From: Plenodomus lindquistii
Taxonomy: Eukaryota; Ascomycota; Dothideomycetes; Pleosporales; Leptosphaeriaceae
Direction: 5' to 3'
NCBI GenBank assembly: GCA_025504975.1
Contig: JANUWI010000012.1
Span: forward strand, 1-64,000
DNA: 64,000 nucleotides
In this document: positions 1 through 10,300 of the stretch, in pieces
How positions within the stretch are numbered: position 1 is the first letter of the stretch
Layout: every line of letters starts with the position of its first letter
Notes under the pieces: model-generated
What the model saw: the letters and a program-made list of their open reading frames with translations, nothing else
What the model was told of the DNA's origin: nothing
Databases searched by the model: none
Made by a program: the position numbers and the translations under genes

Positions 1-360
1 TGACCCTAACCCTAATCGGTTAACCAGAACTATGAATACCAACACGCTCCCCTCGGGCCAACATCTCTACAGATAAGCCCAGCGAACGATATCCTTTGCT
101 TGCCGCCGGTCCCACTGTAAAACCGGTATTCTGAGACAAGCCCAGCGCTTATCTCGGAGGCAAGGCAGACTCATCGGGGGAATCCCCCCGAGGCGATGTA
201 TATAAACTGCTCTCCTGTCGCTCCTGACGAGTTTCTTTCTGTAGATCCAACAAGAAACGAAAAGTATCTCCTCACAAGAGATATTTAGAGTCTTCATTTT
301 ACAGAAAGAATAAAATCCAATCGAGTTCTTCTTCAGTGGCTTTGTCACTCTTTAACCCTA
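1..360 (+). repeat. Terminal repeat (pLTR-like), copy 1
   Basis: This copy matches 4002-4361 at a constant offset of 4001 bp. I see only two differences, both T to C (329 versus 4330 and 342 versus 4343). It starts with telomere-like CCCTAA units and ends at CTTTAACCCTA. The near identity implies recent insertion or gene conversion. It contains a hammerhead ribozyme core and probably the element promoter. Confidence 0.9.
215..304 (+). ncRNA. Hammerhead ribozyme in terminal repeat copy 1
   Basis: The full hammerhead core is visible. CUGACGA is at 224-230. Stem II is GUUUC (231-235) paired with GAAAC (254-258). The GAAA core is at 259-262. Stem III is an 8-bp helix, 263-270 with 278-285, closed by a 7-nt loop. 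UA at 286-287 precedes the predicted cleavage position. Stem I is GCUC (220-223) with GAGU (288-291), extended across an internal loop by CUGU (215-218) with ACAG (301-304). Hammerheads in Penelope-like terminal repeats are established; the fold here is hand-derived. Confidence 0.85.
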
Positions 361-391
361 ACCCTCCTCAACAACAACTCCTTTGGTCACC

Positions 392-1390
392 ATGTCCGCT
401 TCACCACACACCCCTCAACGAGGACAGCAGAACCGCGCCAGGGCGGGCCCCTCACCCCGCCAAGACGATATGGAGGTTGACTCGTCAACCATTCCCGTTG
501 AAACCCAATCCAGCGTTAATTCGGAATTGCATAACCGACGAATGGCCCTCGGGCTTGAAGTCGTTTCTGCCTTTCTGAAGAAAATCGTCAACTCGCGCAG
601 CGTTGCACAACTGGTGTCTAGCGTTCCAGCCGTAGCACAGGACAGAACTCGAGTCAATCTTGACAACATTGTGCAAGCACACGTCAAGAAAGCGCTCGCA
701 GTCTCCCTCCTCGCGGAATGGAGAGATTGCATCGCCAAAGAAAACTTCGACTCTATCCTGGAGCTTAAATCCCTCCGTGCTCCGTCCATTCAGGTCAGCA
801 AGCTTGCTGAACACGGCGGTAGCATCCCGCGAAATTTCGATGAATCTCTCAAGGAAGCCAAAAAGCTGTCACTCACCCGCATGATCGAAATCAAGGACCT
901 TGAGGTGCAATCCCTGACCGGTCTATGCAACCAGACACAGCAGGCGAATTTGCTACACAGAAGCTGGTTACCCATCGCTCAGATGGAAGGGGTGAGCTTT
1001 GAGGCTTCGGCTATTCTGCTCGACCCCGCCTGCTCTCTGTCCCTGGTACAATCAGCCATATCAATCGGAGAGAATACTGCGCAGAAACAGATGAGCCTTA
1101 GGGCAAAGAAATCTAGCACAGTGAAAAGAGCACGTAGAGACGGGACAGCCGTTATGCCAACGGACTCCAAAAGTCTCGAAATGTTTGTCAAAGAAATCGC
1201 GAAACGGCAAAGGCAGTCTGCCCAAGACAAAGCCAAAGCCAACAAGAAAAAATCGGGAAAAGGTCGGAGAGGGGCTGGTCCCTCCAAGACCAAAAACCAG
1301 AAGAATCCCAACAAAATTGGGAAGAAGGACCGCCAACGAAAAAGCGGAAAACGCGGTTCTTCCTCCAGAAGGCAGCCCAAGAAGCCTTAG
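392..1390 (+). CDS. PLE ORF1, basic protein of unknown function
   Basis: This is a 332-aa protein starting at the first ATG in the frame (392). I recognise no domain. The N-terminal 60 residues are Pro/Gln-rich and look disordered. A middle part of about 70-270 looks helical. The last ~90 residues are extremely Lys/Arg-rich (runs such as KKKSGKGRR and KKDRQRKSGKR) and should bind nucleic acid or direct nuclear import. It lies 5' of the RT in the same element, as ORF1 proteins do in other non-LTR elements, so an RNA-binding role in the retrotransposition particle is inferred. Its 3' end overlaps the open RT frame by about 250 nt in the -1 frame. Confidence 0.6.
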   Translation: MSASPHTPQRGQQNRARAGPSPRQDDMEVDSSTIPVETQSSVNSELHNRRMALGLEVVSAFLKKIVNSRSVAQLVSSVPAVAQDRTRVNLDNIVQAHVKKALAVSLLAEWRDCIAKENFDSILELKSLRAPSIQVSKLAEHGGSIPRNFDESLKEAKKLSLTRMIEIKDLEVQSLTGLCNQTQQANLLHRSWLPIAQMEGVSFEASAILLDPACSLSLVQSAISIGENTAQKQMSLRAKKSSTVKRARRDGTAVMPTDSKSLEMFVKEIAKRQRQSAQDKAKANKKKSGKGRRGAGPSKTKNQKNPNKIGKKDRQRKSGKRGSSSRRQPKKP

Positions 1391-1425
1391 ATGCACCGGC
1401 TCCCTTTGCATCAGGCAAGCTGCCT

Positions 1426-3462
1426 TTGGAGTTCTACCAACTCTCAAGTAACACTGCACAATATATGTACATCTGGCGCACATGGCCGTCTCATTGGTTT
1501 GAGACTCTCATGTCATGGAAACCAGGTGTACACAAACTCGATGGTGTCAGACTTCCCCCGGACATCGAGTACACCCTTAGTGTAAACTTGAAACACCTCT
1601 TCCCTATTCGATATTCGGAAAAGGTTGCTGAAGATTGGTTCGAGGAACTTTGCCGCAAGGCCAGACTCCTCACCTATTTTTGGAAAAAAGGTAACGATCA
1701 AGATGACGTTACCCCCGACTGGGCGAAATCAATCCCGTATCTCGCTTCCGGTTGGGACCCTGGCATTGACGACGACTGGTTTGCAGATGGTATTCTTGAC
1801 GGGAGGAAGACTCTGCGTCATGCGCTCCATGAGCGATCTATACCCCGACGAGATGTAAATGACGATGCTCTCTTTCATGTGACCGTCCATCCAAAAAACC
1901 TGCAAAGATGGCTGTCGGAAGCTCAGCTTCTGGCTTTCATCACCGACAAAAACCTGGGGATTGTCGTCGTCACTCGTGAATGGTACGAGGAACAAATCCA
2001 AGCCTTTTTGGATCTACCATCACCTTCAACAGCGCACCTCCCTCCCAGGGAGCGCCGTCCGCTGTTTGAGGTTCAGCATCAAGGAAAGGAAGCTTTTACC
2101 GATTTCTTCACGGGCTGCGTCAATGACCTGAACGGTAGAATGCTCAAGATGCCCAACGGCGAAGTTTTTCCGTTCCTTTCTTCAAAAAAGGTACAAAAAT
2201 TCTGGCGTTCAGCGTATTCCAATACGACAATCCCTGTCTTCCATGGTATCCCAAAGATTCACAAAAATCCATGGAAGATTCGGCCAATAGTCCCTATGCA
2301 TTCCTATGTGTTAGGACCGCTGGCCAGGATTCTGCACGCCCTTCTCTTACCGGTTCAACGATCTTTCCCATGGATATGTGAAAGCAGTCGGAATCTGTGT
2401 TCAGAAGTCGCAGATTTTAATAAGAGATTGGAAACTTCTCCACGTCTCCATTCTGGAGATGTGACGGGCATGTACACGAATATTCAATGGAGGTATTTTC
2501 GTGATGCCCTGCAGCTTATCTTATCTTCCGGCGACTGGTATGATGAGCAGACCAGGAACTGGATTTTAGACGCTGCCGAACGACTCTGGTTTAGCGCCTT
2601 GTTTCAGCTCGGACCATACTTGGTTAGTCAGACAGACGGAGTGCCAATGGGGCTACATTGCGCTCCAGTCTTTGCAAACCTTTTCATGGCCTTCTACGAA
2701 CAAGGATTCATCAATGCGTCACCCTCTCTGTTTTACAGACGATACATTGATGATATCTTCGCCCTTGACCCTTCGGACGAAGCGCTAGATCGATTACGCG
2801 TCCCCGGACTTTCGATCCAATGGACGCATTCCGCCCACGAACTCCCGTTCCTCGACGTACGCTTCCACACGCACCCCGAGTCGGCGGAGGTGTGCTTCGC
2901 ACCTTATCACAAGGCGCTTAGCCACCATCAATATATCCCATGGGCAAGCGCCCATCCCCTGTCGGTCAAGAAGGGGATGATCAAAGGCGAGCTCAGCCGG
3001 GTCCGCGCACTATGCTATAAGGAGTCATACTTTTTGACATGGAAGGCGACATTTTTGTCGTGGCTCCGAGCGCGCGGCTGGCCAAATCGGGTGTTACACT
3101 CCTGGGCACGGCAAGTCCAATGGCGATCTTACTTTCCCGGCTCCGGGCTGGAGAAAAGGGAAAGGACGAAAGCAATCATTGCCGTGTCCGAATATAACCC
3201 CGTATGGGATCAGGTTTCTTCGACCGCTATCTGGGAGAACATGAGGAAAGCATGGTTCCGTCATGGGCTTACGGACCTGCCATACCCACCAAATGTTCTT
3301 GTTGCCAAGAAACGCACAAAGTCCATGTGGGACTCTGTGCGAGCGGTAAATCGAAATATCCTTTTTAAGGAAATCGAAGAAATCGACATCGAGGATTTGT
3401 CGGTATCTGTGTCATCCTTAAGCACAGAAATGCCCTATCAGTCCCCTCGAGCTCTGACCTGA
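1426..3462 (+). CDS. PLE ORF2, Penelope-type reverse transcriptase
   Basis: Conserved RT blocks occur in order: a TDKNLG motif (about residue 170), FHGIPKIHKNPWKIRPIVP (~275), TGMYTNI (~348), GVPMGLHCAPVFANL (~405), the catalytic YRRYIDDIF (~435), and LPFLDVRFH (~470). TDKNLG and the FHGIPKIHK block are typical of Penelope-like RTs, which are related to telomerase. About 200 residues follow the RT with no GIY-YIG endonuclease, so priming on chromosome ends is expected. The range begins at a TTG. The first ATG in frame is 1465, but the frame is open from 1138 and looks coding upstream, including an NLS-like PPTKKRKT at about 1330-1353. Expression probably needs frameshifting, splicing or reinitiation after ORF1. 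The frame is otherwise intact, so the element may be active. Confidence 0.85.
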   Translation: MEFYQLSSNTAQYMYIWRTWPSHWFETLMSWKPGVHKLDGVRLPPDIEYTLSVNLKHLFPIRYSEKVAEDWFEELCRKARLLTYFWKKGNDQDDVTPDWAKSIPYLASGWDPGIDDDWFADGILDGRKTLRHALHERSIPRRDVNDDALFHVTVHPKNLQRWLSEAQLLAFITDKNLGIVVVTREWYEEQIQAFLDLPSPSTAHLPPRERRPLFEVQHQGKEAFTDFFTGCVNDLNGRMLKMPNGEVFPFLSSKKVQKFWRSAYSNTTIPVFHGIPKIHKNPWKIRPIVPMHSYVLGPLARILHALLLPVQRSFPWICESSRNLCSEVADFNKRLETSPRLHSGDVTGMYTNIQWRYFRDALQLILSSGDWYDEQTRNWILDAAERLWFSALFQLGPYLVSQTDGVPMGLHCAPVFANLFMAFYEQGFINASPSLFYRRYIDDIFALDPSDEALDRLRVPGLSIQWTHSAHELPFLDVRFHTHPESAEVCFAPYHKALSHHQYIPWASAHPLSVKKGMIKGELSRVRALCYKESYFLTWKATFLSWLRARGWPNRVLHSWARQVQWRSYFPGSGLEKRERTKAIIAVSEYNPVWDQVSSTAIWENMRKAWFRHGLTDLPYPPNVLVAKKRTKSMWDSVRAVNRNILFKEIEEIDIEDLSVSVSSLSTEMPYQSPRALT

Positions 3463-4001
3463 GCCTTGAGTTTCAAAGAAAGGCTGCTTCCTGCGTAATG
3501 CTTGAAGCCGTTGACACCCTTCTAGGAACCTCATACCACCTGAAGCCCGCCTGAAGTCTCCTCGCCTGTCAGCCGTGAATACTGAAGGGGTAACCCGGAT
3601 GCTGAAGCGCATGGCGAAGGAACGGATAGGGGTGAATAGTGGTGTCTGGAACCTTTCCTGACCCTTGCTGTGTATCGCGACGCACTATGCCTAGCTTTCA
3701 CACCTCAAGGAGCATCAACATGGCTGTCTTGAGAGGAACCTGGAAACTGGTTTGCCCCTTCTTAGTACCACACGAAACGTGCTAGTAGCTTCGGCGAAGA
3801 CACAAAGTACTGTGCGAAGAGTCGGGAGATCATTTGCCCAATTCTCTTACAGCCATTTTGACGTTGGGGGAAGAAAGACAATTGGGGAAAGAACGAGAGG
3901 AGATTGGTAAGTCATTTCGGTGTTATTTCGATTAAGGTCGACCATTGCGGTTTCTGGAAACAGACGGAATAGGAGAAGGGCAAGCGCCAAGGCGCTAACC
4001 C
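3463..4001 (+). other. 3' untranslated region of the Penelope-like element
   Basis: There is no open frame of note between the RT stop and the second terminal repeat. The last bases before the repeat contain a CTAACCCTGACCC junction, a degenerate telomere-like motif that may be a scar of head-to-tail joining of element units. Confidence 0.5.
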
Positions 4002-4361
4002 TGACCCTAACCCTAATCGGTTAACCAGAACTATGAATACCAACACGCTCCCCTCGGGCCAACATCTCTACAGATAAGCCCAGCGAACGATATCCTTTGC
4101 TTGCCGCCGGTCCCACTGTAAAACCGGTATTCTGAGACAAGCCCAGCGCTTATCTCGGAGGCAAGGCAGACTCATCGGGGGAATCCCCCCGAGGCGATGT
4201 ATATAAACTGCTCTCCTGTCGCTCCTGACGAGTTTCTTTCTGTAGATCCAACAAGAAACGAAAAGTATCTCCTCACAAGAGATATTTAGAGTCTTCATTT
4301 TACAGAAAGAATAAAATCCAATCGAGTTCCTCTTCAGTGGCTCTGTCACTCTTTAACCCTA
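4002..4361 (+). repeat. Terminal repeat (pLTR-like), copy 2
   Basis: This is the second copy of the 360-bp repeat, with two T to C differences from copy 1. It is followed by a 13-bp non-telomeric spacer (TTCTTCATCACTC) and then the CCCTAA tract, so this is the junction between the element 3' end and the chromosome end it joined. Confidence 0.9.
4216..4305 (+). ncRNA. Hammerhead ribozyme in terminal repeat copy 2
   Basis: This is identical in sequence to the ribozyme at 215-304. The CUGACGA core is at 4225-4231, stem II is 4232-4236 with 4255-4259, the GAAA core is 4260-4263, stem III is 4264-4271 with 4279-4286, and UA precedes the predicted cut at 4288/4289. A ribozyme in each repeat would release a unit-length RNA of about 4.0 kb from a tandem transcript. 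Confidence 0.85.
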
Positions 4362-4374
4362 TTCTTCATCACTC

Positions 4375-4468
4375 TTAACCCTAACCCTAACCCTAACCCT
4401 AACCCTAACCCTAACCCTAACCCTAACCCTAACCCTAACCCTAACCCTAACCCTAACCCTAACCCTAA
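4375..4468 (+). repeat. Interstitial telomere tract (CCCTAA)n
   Basis: About 15 uninterrupted CCCTAA units read on the + strand, which is the C-rich strand of a left chromosome end. The tract separates the Penelope-like element from the RIP-degraded block, so it is a former chromosome terminus capped by the retroelement. Confidence 0.95.
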
Positions 4469-5369
4469 GCCTATTAGGTTTTTTATTTACGCTCTATCTA
4501 GGCCTAGTTTTATAGTAAATTTAACTTTACGCATTTATTTAAATTAGTAGGTTTAAAAAAGTGTACTTATTACACGCTTCTAAATAAAAAGTATAAACTA
4601 GTAAGTAACTATCCTTTTCTATTAGCTTAGAGCTTTTTCTAACTTTTTTAGATGCCTATATATATAGGACTAGAATATAACTAAATTATAGTAGTACTCT
4701 ATAATTTTAAAGGCTTTACTACACAGGCTATACTAGCTAATAAAAATAAAATAAAAAAGTTTAAAGCTAAGCTAGTAGATATAAAGGCTACAGCTAGCTT
4801 AGCTATAAAAACGTTAGTTTCTATAGTATAGGTAGTAACTATATAGGTTACTAGCTTTAGCGTAATTAATATAATACTAGTAAGCTACTACGTATAATAG
4901 AAAAAGCTTTAGAGCCTGCGTAAAAAGGTTTTAGACTTACACTAGAAAATATAATTTCTCTAGAAAAATGTAGTAGCTTTAGCTACTACTTTTTCTAAAA
5001 AAGCTCTAGATTTTTCTAGTAGTAAAAAGAAACACAGGCCTGTTTATAGGCCTAATAGAAAGTTTTTAAAATATAAAGGCGCTAAGAACTCTAAGTTAAG
5101 TAAAGTACGTAACACCTCTAATAGTAAAATAAAAGTTAAAAGGTTATAGTAGTAAATAGGTAGGTTCTAAAAAACTTCTATATCTATTTATAATAGTTAG
5201 TTTACTAGGCTAAAAGTTTTATTAGTAAAGGCTATATACTAGTTTTATATATTAGCTATAATTTTTATATATTAATAATAGAAAAACTATTAGACTTATA
5301 AAATATAATTATCTACTAACTATAATATATTTTCTATTTTTTTTTTCTATACCTAAAGCTATCTATATA

Positions 5370-7990
5370 GTGCCTAGAGAGGTTTTAAATAATTAAAATA
5401 CTTCTAGTAGAAGTTTTATAGTTTATAAAAAAAGCCTATAAAGTTAGAGGCTAGATACTAGGTTAGATCTAGATTATATTCTACCTAGCTAGCTCTATAT
5501 TTTAGCTTATTTTAAATAAGCTTACTAGTAAGGATTTTTTTAACTTTCTACTTCTCTACGCTTTATATAGAGGTAGCTAGTAGCTTTAGAGCTTTTTATT
5601 TTAGTAGAGAGTTATTAGAATTTTTATAGAGAACGTTAGGTGCGAACACGTTGTGTATTTTAAAGTCTAAAAAAAGTTTAAATCTATAAAAATACCTAAC
5701 CTATTTAAAGATTTTAAAAAGACTTTTTTATAGTTTAGATAACTTTTAGCTAGGTTTTATAGTTACTAGGTTAGTAGTAGAGAAATAGACTTTATTTCTA
5801 ATTCTCTAGTTAATAGAATATTAGTAGGCGTTAATAGTAGAATGTATTTAGTTTTATATTTTTTTTATATTCTTTTTAGTTTATTTCTAAGCGTTGTGCA
5901 TTTAAGTAGCTAGATTATAAATTTTCTAGTAGTTAAATATTTTAATAGAATTAGCTACTTTTAAATAGTGCTAGTTCTAGCTTTATTAGAGTTTAGAACT
6001 ATATAGAAGCTAGTACAGGGCTATTTCTATTAACGCGTATAGAAGTATTATCTAAGCTTAGTTTATAAATAAAAAAAGTTTACTCTAGTTATTCTAGTAG
6101 TATATTATAAACAGCTATAGGCGTTAGTTAATATATTTATTTATAATTTTAGTTTAGCTGTTAGTTTATTTATAATAGATAGTAAAGAGTTATATTTTAA
6201 TACCTATAATCTAGTAGAATTTAGACTAGAATTAGAAAATAAACTAGGCTCTATAGTTAGAGACGATACTTTTAGAAGTATATTTAAACTAATATACCTA
6301 TTATATAAATAGTTAAATAAAGCTTTAGGCGTCTATTATTTTATAGTATAGTATTATAATTACTTACTTAAAAAATTAATTAATAATTACTAAAATCTAA
6401 TTATAGCTGTATTAGTCTTTAGAGAAAGATTTAAAATCTATTATAAAATATTATATAGGTTTCTCTAGAATTAGTAAAAGGTAGAGAAACCTTTAGATTT
6501 AGATCTATTTTAGATAGGATTTTTAGCAGATAACGCAGTTACGCACGTACTATTTACAGGTAGCTTCTATCCCTTTCTAGTAGTATTATTATATAAATAA
6601 CTAGTAAGTTTTTATAGCACTAGAATAGGCTATTAATACTTAATTATATACCTTTTTAATAAGTTATATACAGAGTAGAAAGTCTAGAGAAATGTAAAGG
6701 TAGTTACTATAAAAAAGAAGTCTATTATCTATTTAATATTAAAAAGGTAGTAAAAAGCGTTCTTTTTTAAAAAACTATTAGTTCTCCTTTAATAGAGCTT
6801 CTATTAGCTCTAAGGAATCTAGTAATATTATTAGAGTTAGTTAGAGAGAAGTAATAGTTATTTATAAAAAGAACTCTAGGTATTATTTTATTAGTTTAGA
6901 GTTAATATAGCTGTATAGCCTAGCTAGGTTAAAAAAAACTAAAAAGCAATTATTTTATTAGGCTACTTTAAAATCTTTTATATTTTATTTTTATTAACTA
7001 AAAATATCTACGCGTTTATTATTTTTATCTAAAGTATACTTAATTTAGAAGTTAAAAAAGGCTATAAGCTTAGCCTAGTTAGTTTATTATTAATTTAGAA
7101 CCTTTATATTTATAAAGTACTCTAAAGATTAATAATTAGTATACATTTAAACTTAGTACTAAACTAAAGTTAGTTTAGCTTTCTATTTTTTAAAAGTAGT
7201 AATAATAGTAAATAGTTTTTTATTATATATCTTCTAATTAAGCTCTACTTCTATAAGTGTTTTATTATAGAAGGCTATAGAGTACTATTTACTATCTAGG
7301 TGTTTTTAAAACATAATTCTAGCTACTACTCTATTTAAAGCGTTAGTTTCTAGTTTTATATTATAATTAGAATTAAAGTAGCACAGGACTAGAATTGCTA
7401 GAAGTAAAAACTTTAGCTTTTTAAAGCTATTTTAATAATCCTTAGTCTATATAAATAGAGTTAAAGGACTTTATAGAGCTATTATTAGCTTAGCTACTTA
7501 TAAAAATTTAGAGATAAATTATTTATAGAATCTAGTAAACTCTAGAAAAGCTTTAATATCTATTATAGTAGTAAGTTAGACCTAGTTATAGAGTACTTCT
7601 ACCTTTTCTAGATCTACCTCTATTTTTTAGTTAGTTAGAATATATTCTAAATACTTAGTTTAAGTAATATAGAATTCGCTTTTCTTAATTACTACTTATA
7701 GTCCTACTTTTTATAGTCTTTCTAGAATAAGTTTAACGTGTTATTAGTAGCTCTAAACATTTTTAGAGTAAATAAAAATATTATCTAGGTAGGTAATATA
7801 GAAATTATCTAAATAATCTATAAATATATTATTTATATACTTTTAATAGGTAAAAAGACTATTATAGAAGCTAAAAAAAAGTACTTTATACTTATATAAT
7901 CTATAGCAGGTATAGAAAGTAGTATATTTTTTAGACTCTAGATCTATATAAATTTTATTAAAGGCTACTTAAATATTAAACTTAGTAAAA
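5370..7990 (-). pseudogene. RIP-inactivated gypsy pol (RT, RNase H, integrase, chromodomain)
   Basis: Minus-strand remnants are recognisable despite many stops. The RT catalytic box reads YLDNIFIYS (7765-7791; D to N fits a G to A RIP change), followed by HVKLILERL and IKKSEFY. RNase H shows KLETNA, a SIAFYNKTLIE stretch (about 7270-7350), then YFINIKVLN near 7120. The integrase core shows DFKSFSKD near 6430, SIVSNYRA near 6260 and an IINKYIN segment near 6130. A KVYFSTTNLVTIKPS motif near 5770 is typical of the gypsy integrase C-terminus. A chromodomain-like segment (KLIxNKLKYRAS) lies at 5370-5570. Stops are almost all TAG or TAA, as RIP predicts. It is not functional. Confidence 0.85.
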
Positions 7991-9499
7991 ATCTTAGCCT
8001 TACTTAGATAGATTAGTAAGTTATCTATCTTTAGAATTAGGTAGGCGTTTTTTTAGGTAAGCTAGTTAAGCTTATAGTAGTTAATATAGATATAAAGTAA
8101 CTTACTAGGTTTATAGATATAAAAAATAGAGAAAGTAAAAAAGCTATAGCTAGTCTCTATAAATCCTTTCTATAAATTCTTCTAGACGTACTTTTTAATA
8201 GCTTCTAAGTCTTTAGTATTTTATTTATACAGAGGGCTAAAGTTATTAGGTAAAGGTTTATTTAGAATAATTTTATAGTTATATAGTTAGTGTTCTAGTA
8301 GTTTCTCTATAGCTAATAAACTAAATACGTTCTAATACTACTAGTAGTAAAAAAAAAGTTAGTTCTAGATTAAATAGTTATTTTCTTAAACGTCCTCTCT
8401 ATTATAGTTTTTAAAGATCTAGTTAATTTTGTATAGACTAGTAGTAAAAAACTTATTTTTTTTTTTTTATATTAAAATAGAAGGTATTAGCAGAAATAAT
8501 AGCAACTTAGAGACTAGAAAGGGTTTTAAAGGGTTTTTAGAGCAGGTCTAGTTTTTAGATCTCTAGAGAGATATTCTAGTATTATAGGGCTTTAAAAATT
8601 CTATAAATACAATTAATTAAAAAGTATAGGCTACTAGTTTTTTAATATAACTTCTTTTTCTATAAAGCGTTTTATTTTTTAATATTAAAAGTAACGTGCT
8701 TTTTTAGTGTTCTTTAATAGAATTATATAAAAATTAAAGGAGTAAAGATATAGGTTTTAGAGTAAATAGCTAGCTACTATAACTAGAACCTATCTATATC
8801 TAGTAGAATTTTAAACTTTTTTAACTATTATATTCTAATAATTATATTCTAAGCTTCTAGATTAAGTATAATAAATAGATAGTTTAGAAGCTTTTATCTA
8901 TCTATAATTATATAGAGATAGATATATTCTATAACTAGTAAAGAAATTTAGTCTTTAAACCCTCTAACTATTACTAGGTAGAGTAGTTTTTAGACTTTAG
9001 TTTAAAGTAAAAAAAATAAAAAAGAAATAATACGTAAATTTAAAAAGAGATATTTTTAAATACTAGTATTAATAAGTAATAGTAGTTTTACACCTACGCC
9101 TAGGTTATATAAAACAGTAGATATAAAGAAATAGAAACTTTAAAATAGTTTTAAAAGATTAAAGTTTAATAGGTTATATTTTTAACTTAATTCTAAGTAG
9201 CGTAATGCTTTTAGAACTATTTATTTTCTATCTAATTTTCCTCTAGATCTAGTACTTTAGCAGCGTTATAATATTAGTTAGAGTAATTTTTAATTATAAT
9301 TTCTTTTATCTATAGTAATAGATATTTATTAGCGTAGTATTCTAGTTTACTATAGTTATAGTAGTTATTTAGTGCCTTTTTAGAAGCTAGAGTAGCTATT
9401 ACTTACTATAGAGGTACTATAGTAGATTATAAAAAAGTTTAAAAAGCTGTATATAGTACAGTATTTTCTAAAGTCTCTCTCTAAAGGGTATCTAAACTA

Positions 9500-10300
9500 G
9501 GTTATACTGTAGTTCTAGCTTAGAACTTAGTAGTACTATTATAAAAAAAGTTCTAATAATATGTATTTTTTAGGTAGGTTTTTTTTTCTATATTAAAAGT
9601 AATAAAGTGCTCTATTATATCTAGAAAAGAGTTATTCTAGATATACTTAAACCTTTAACTAGAAATACGCAGGCTAGAAGTTATTTTTATTTATATATAG
9701 TAAATCTATTCTATATATAGTACGCGTTCTTTTATAGTATAGTTTAAAAAATAAGCTTTAAAAGTAGAGAAAGTTTTATTTTTCTCTATATATAGTTAGT
9801 TAAAGGTATTACGTGCTTTAGCCTATTTATTACTAGTAATAAAGTATCTATTAAGCGTAGCTATTATAGCTTTTATAGAGAAGAAATAGTTAGCTTTATT
9901 ATTAGATAGATATTAGAGCTTAAAATACTTTTTAGCTAGACTAGAAGTACTGCTCTAGACTAGTACTATACAAGCACGCTTAGAATAGTAGTAGTTACTA
10001 TTAATTTTAAGTTAATCTAGTATTAAAGCCTTTTATTATCTATAGGTAGAGTCCTTTCTATCTAATAATTTAAAAATAGAAAAAGTGCGCTTTAATAAAC
10101 GTAGCTTTTTAAAGATATAAAAAAAAGCTTTAGAAAGTAATCTAGTTAACTAGTAACGTTAATAAGTCTAAAAGTTTTTAGTAGAGAATAGAGGTAAGTC
10201 TAGAAGTAAAGTTAGGCAAGGTTTTTTTTTTTTTAATAGGTTTTATTTTAGCCTGTAGAGCTGCTAATTTAGCGCGCAGCTAGGCTATTATTTCTATAGT
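9500..10300 (-). pseudogene. RIP-inactivated gypsy gag
   Basis: Minus-strand reading gives an N-terminal helical motif (LRAKLAALQAK, about 10240-10280), then recognisable gag segments such as LILDxLKINSNYY near 10020 and NKTFSTFKAYFLNYTI near 9770. Each is interrupted by TAG/TAA codons. The order and spacing relative to pol fit a Ty3/gypsy element on the minus strand. Limits are approximate. Confidence 0.7.

Larger units (their letters stand above)
1..4361 (+). mobile_element. Telomere-associated Penelope-like retroelement (endonuclease-lacking)
   Basis: The unit consists of a 360-bp repeat, ORF1, a reverse-transcriptase ORF2, a 540-bp 3' region and a second copy of the repeat at 4002-4361. 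It abuts a (CCCTAA)n tract. The RT is of Penelope type and no GIY-YIG endonuclease follows it, as in the Athena/Coprina group of telomere-associated elements. The sense strand runs inward from the chromosome end, so the RNA 3' end lies next to the telomere tract; this is the orientation expected if the G-strand 3' end primed reverse transcription. Both repeat copies begin with CCCTAA units, and another CCCTAA motif follows copy 1 at about 351-367. The left end coincides with the window start, so a further unit or telomere could lie outside. Confidence 0.85.

Noticed and set aside
67..348. 93-aa minus-strand frame, repeated at 4068-4349
   Set aside because: It is present twice only because the terminal repeat is duplicated. 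It runs antisense through the hammerhead region and has no protein features.
6060..7070. Apparent forward-strand coding region in the AT-rich block when TAG is read through
   Set aside because: The minus strand of the same interval gives unmistakable gypsy integrase and RNase H segments in the correct order. The forward reading matches nothing known and follows from the AT-rich composition.
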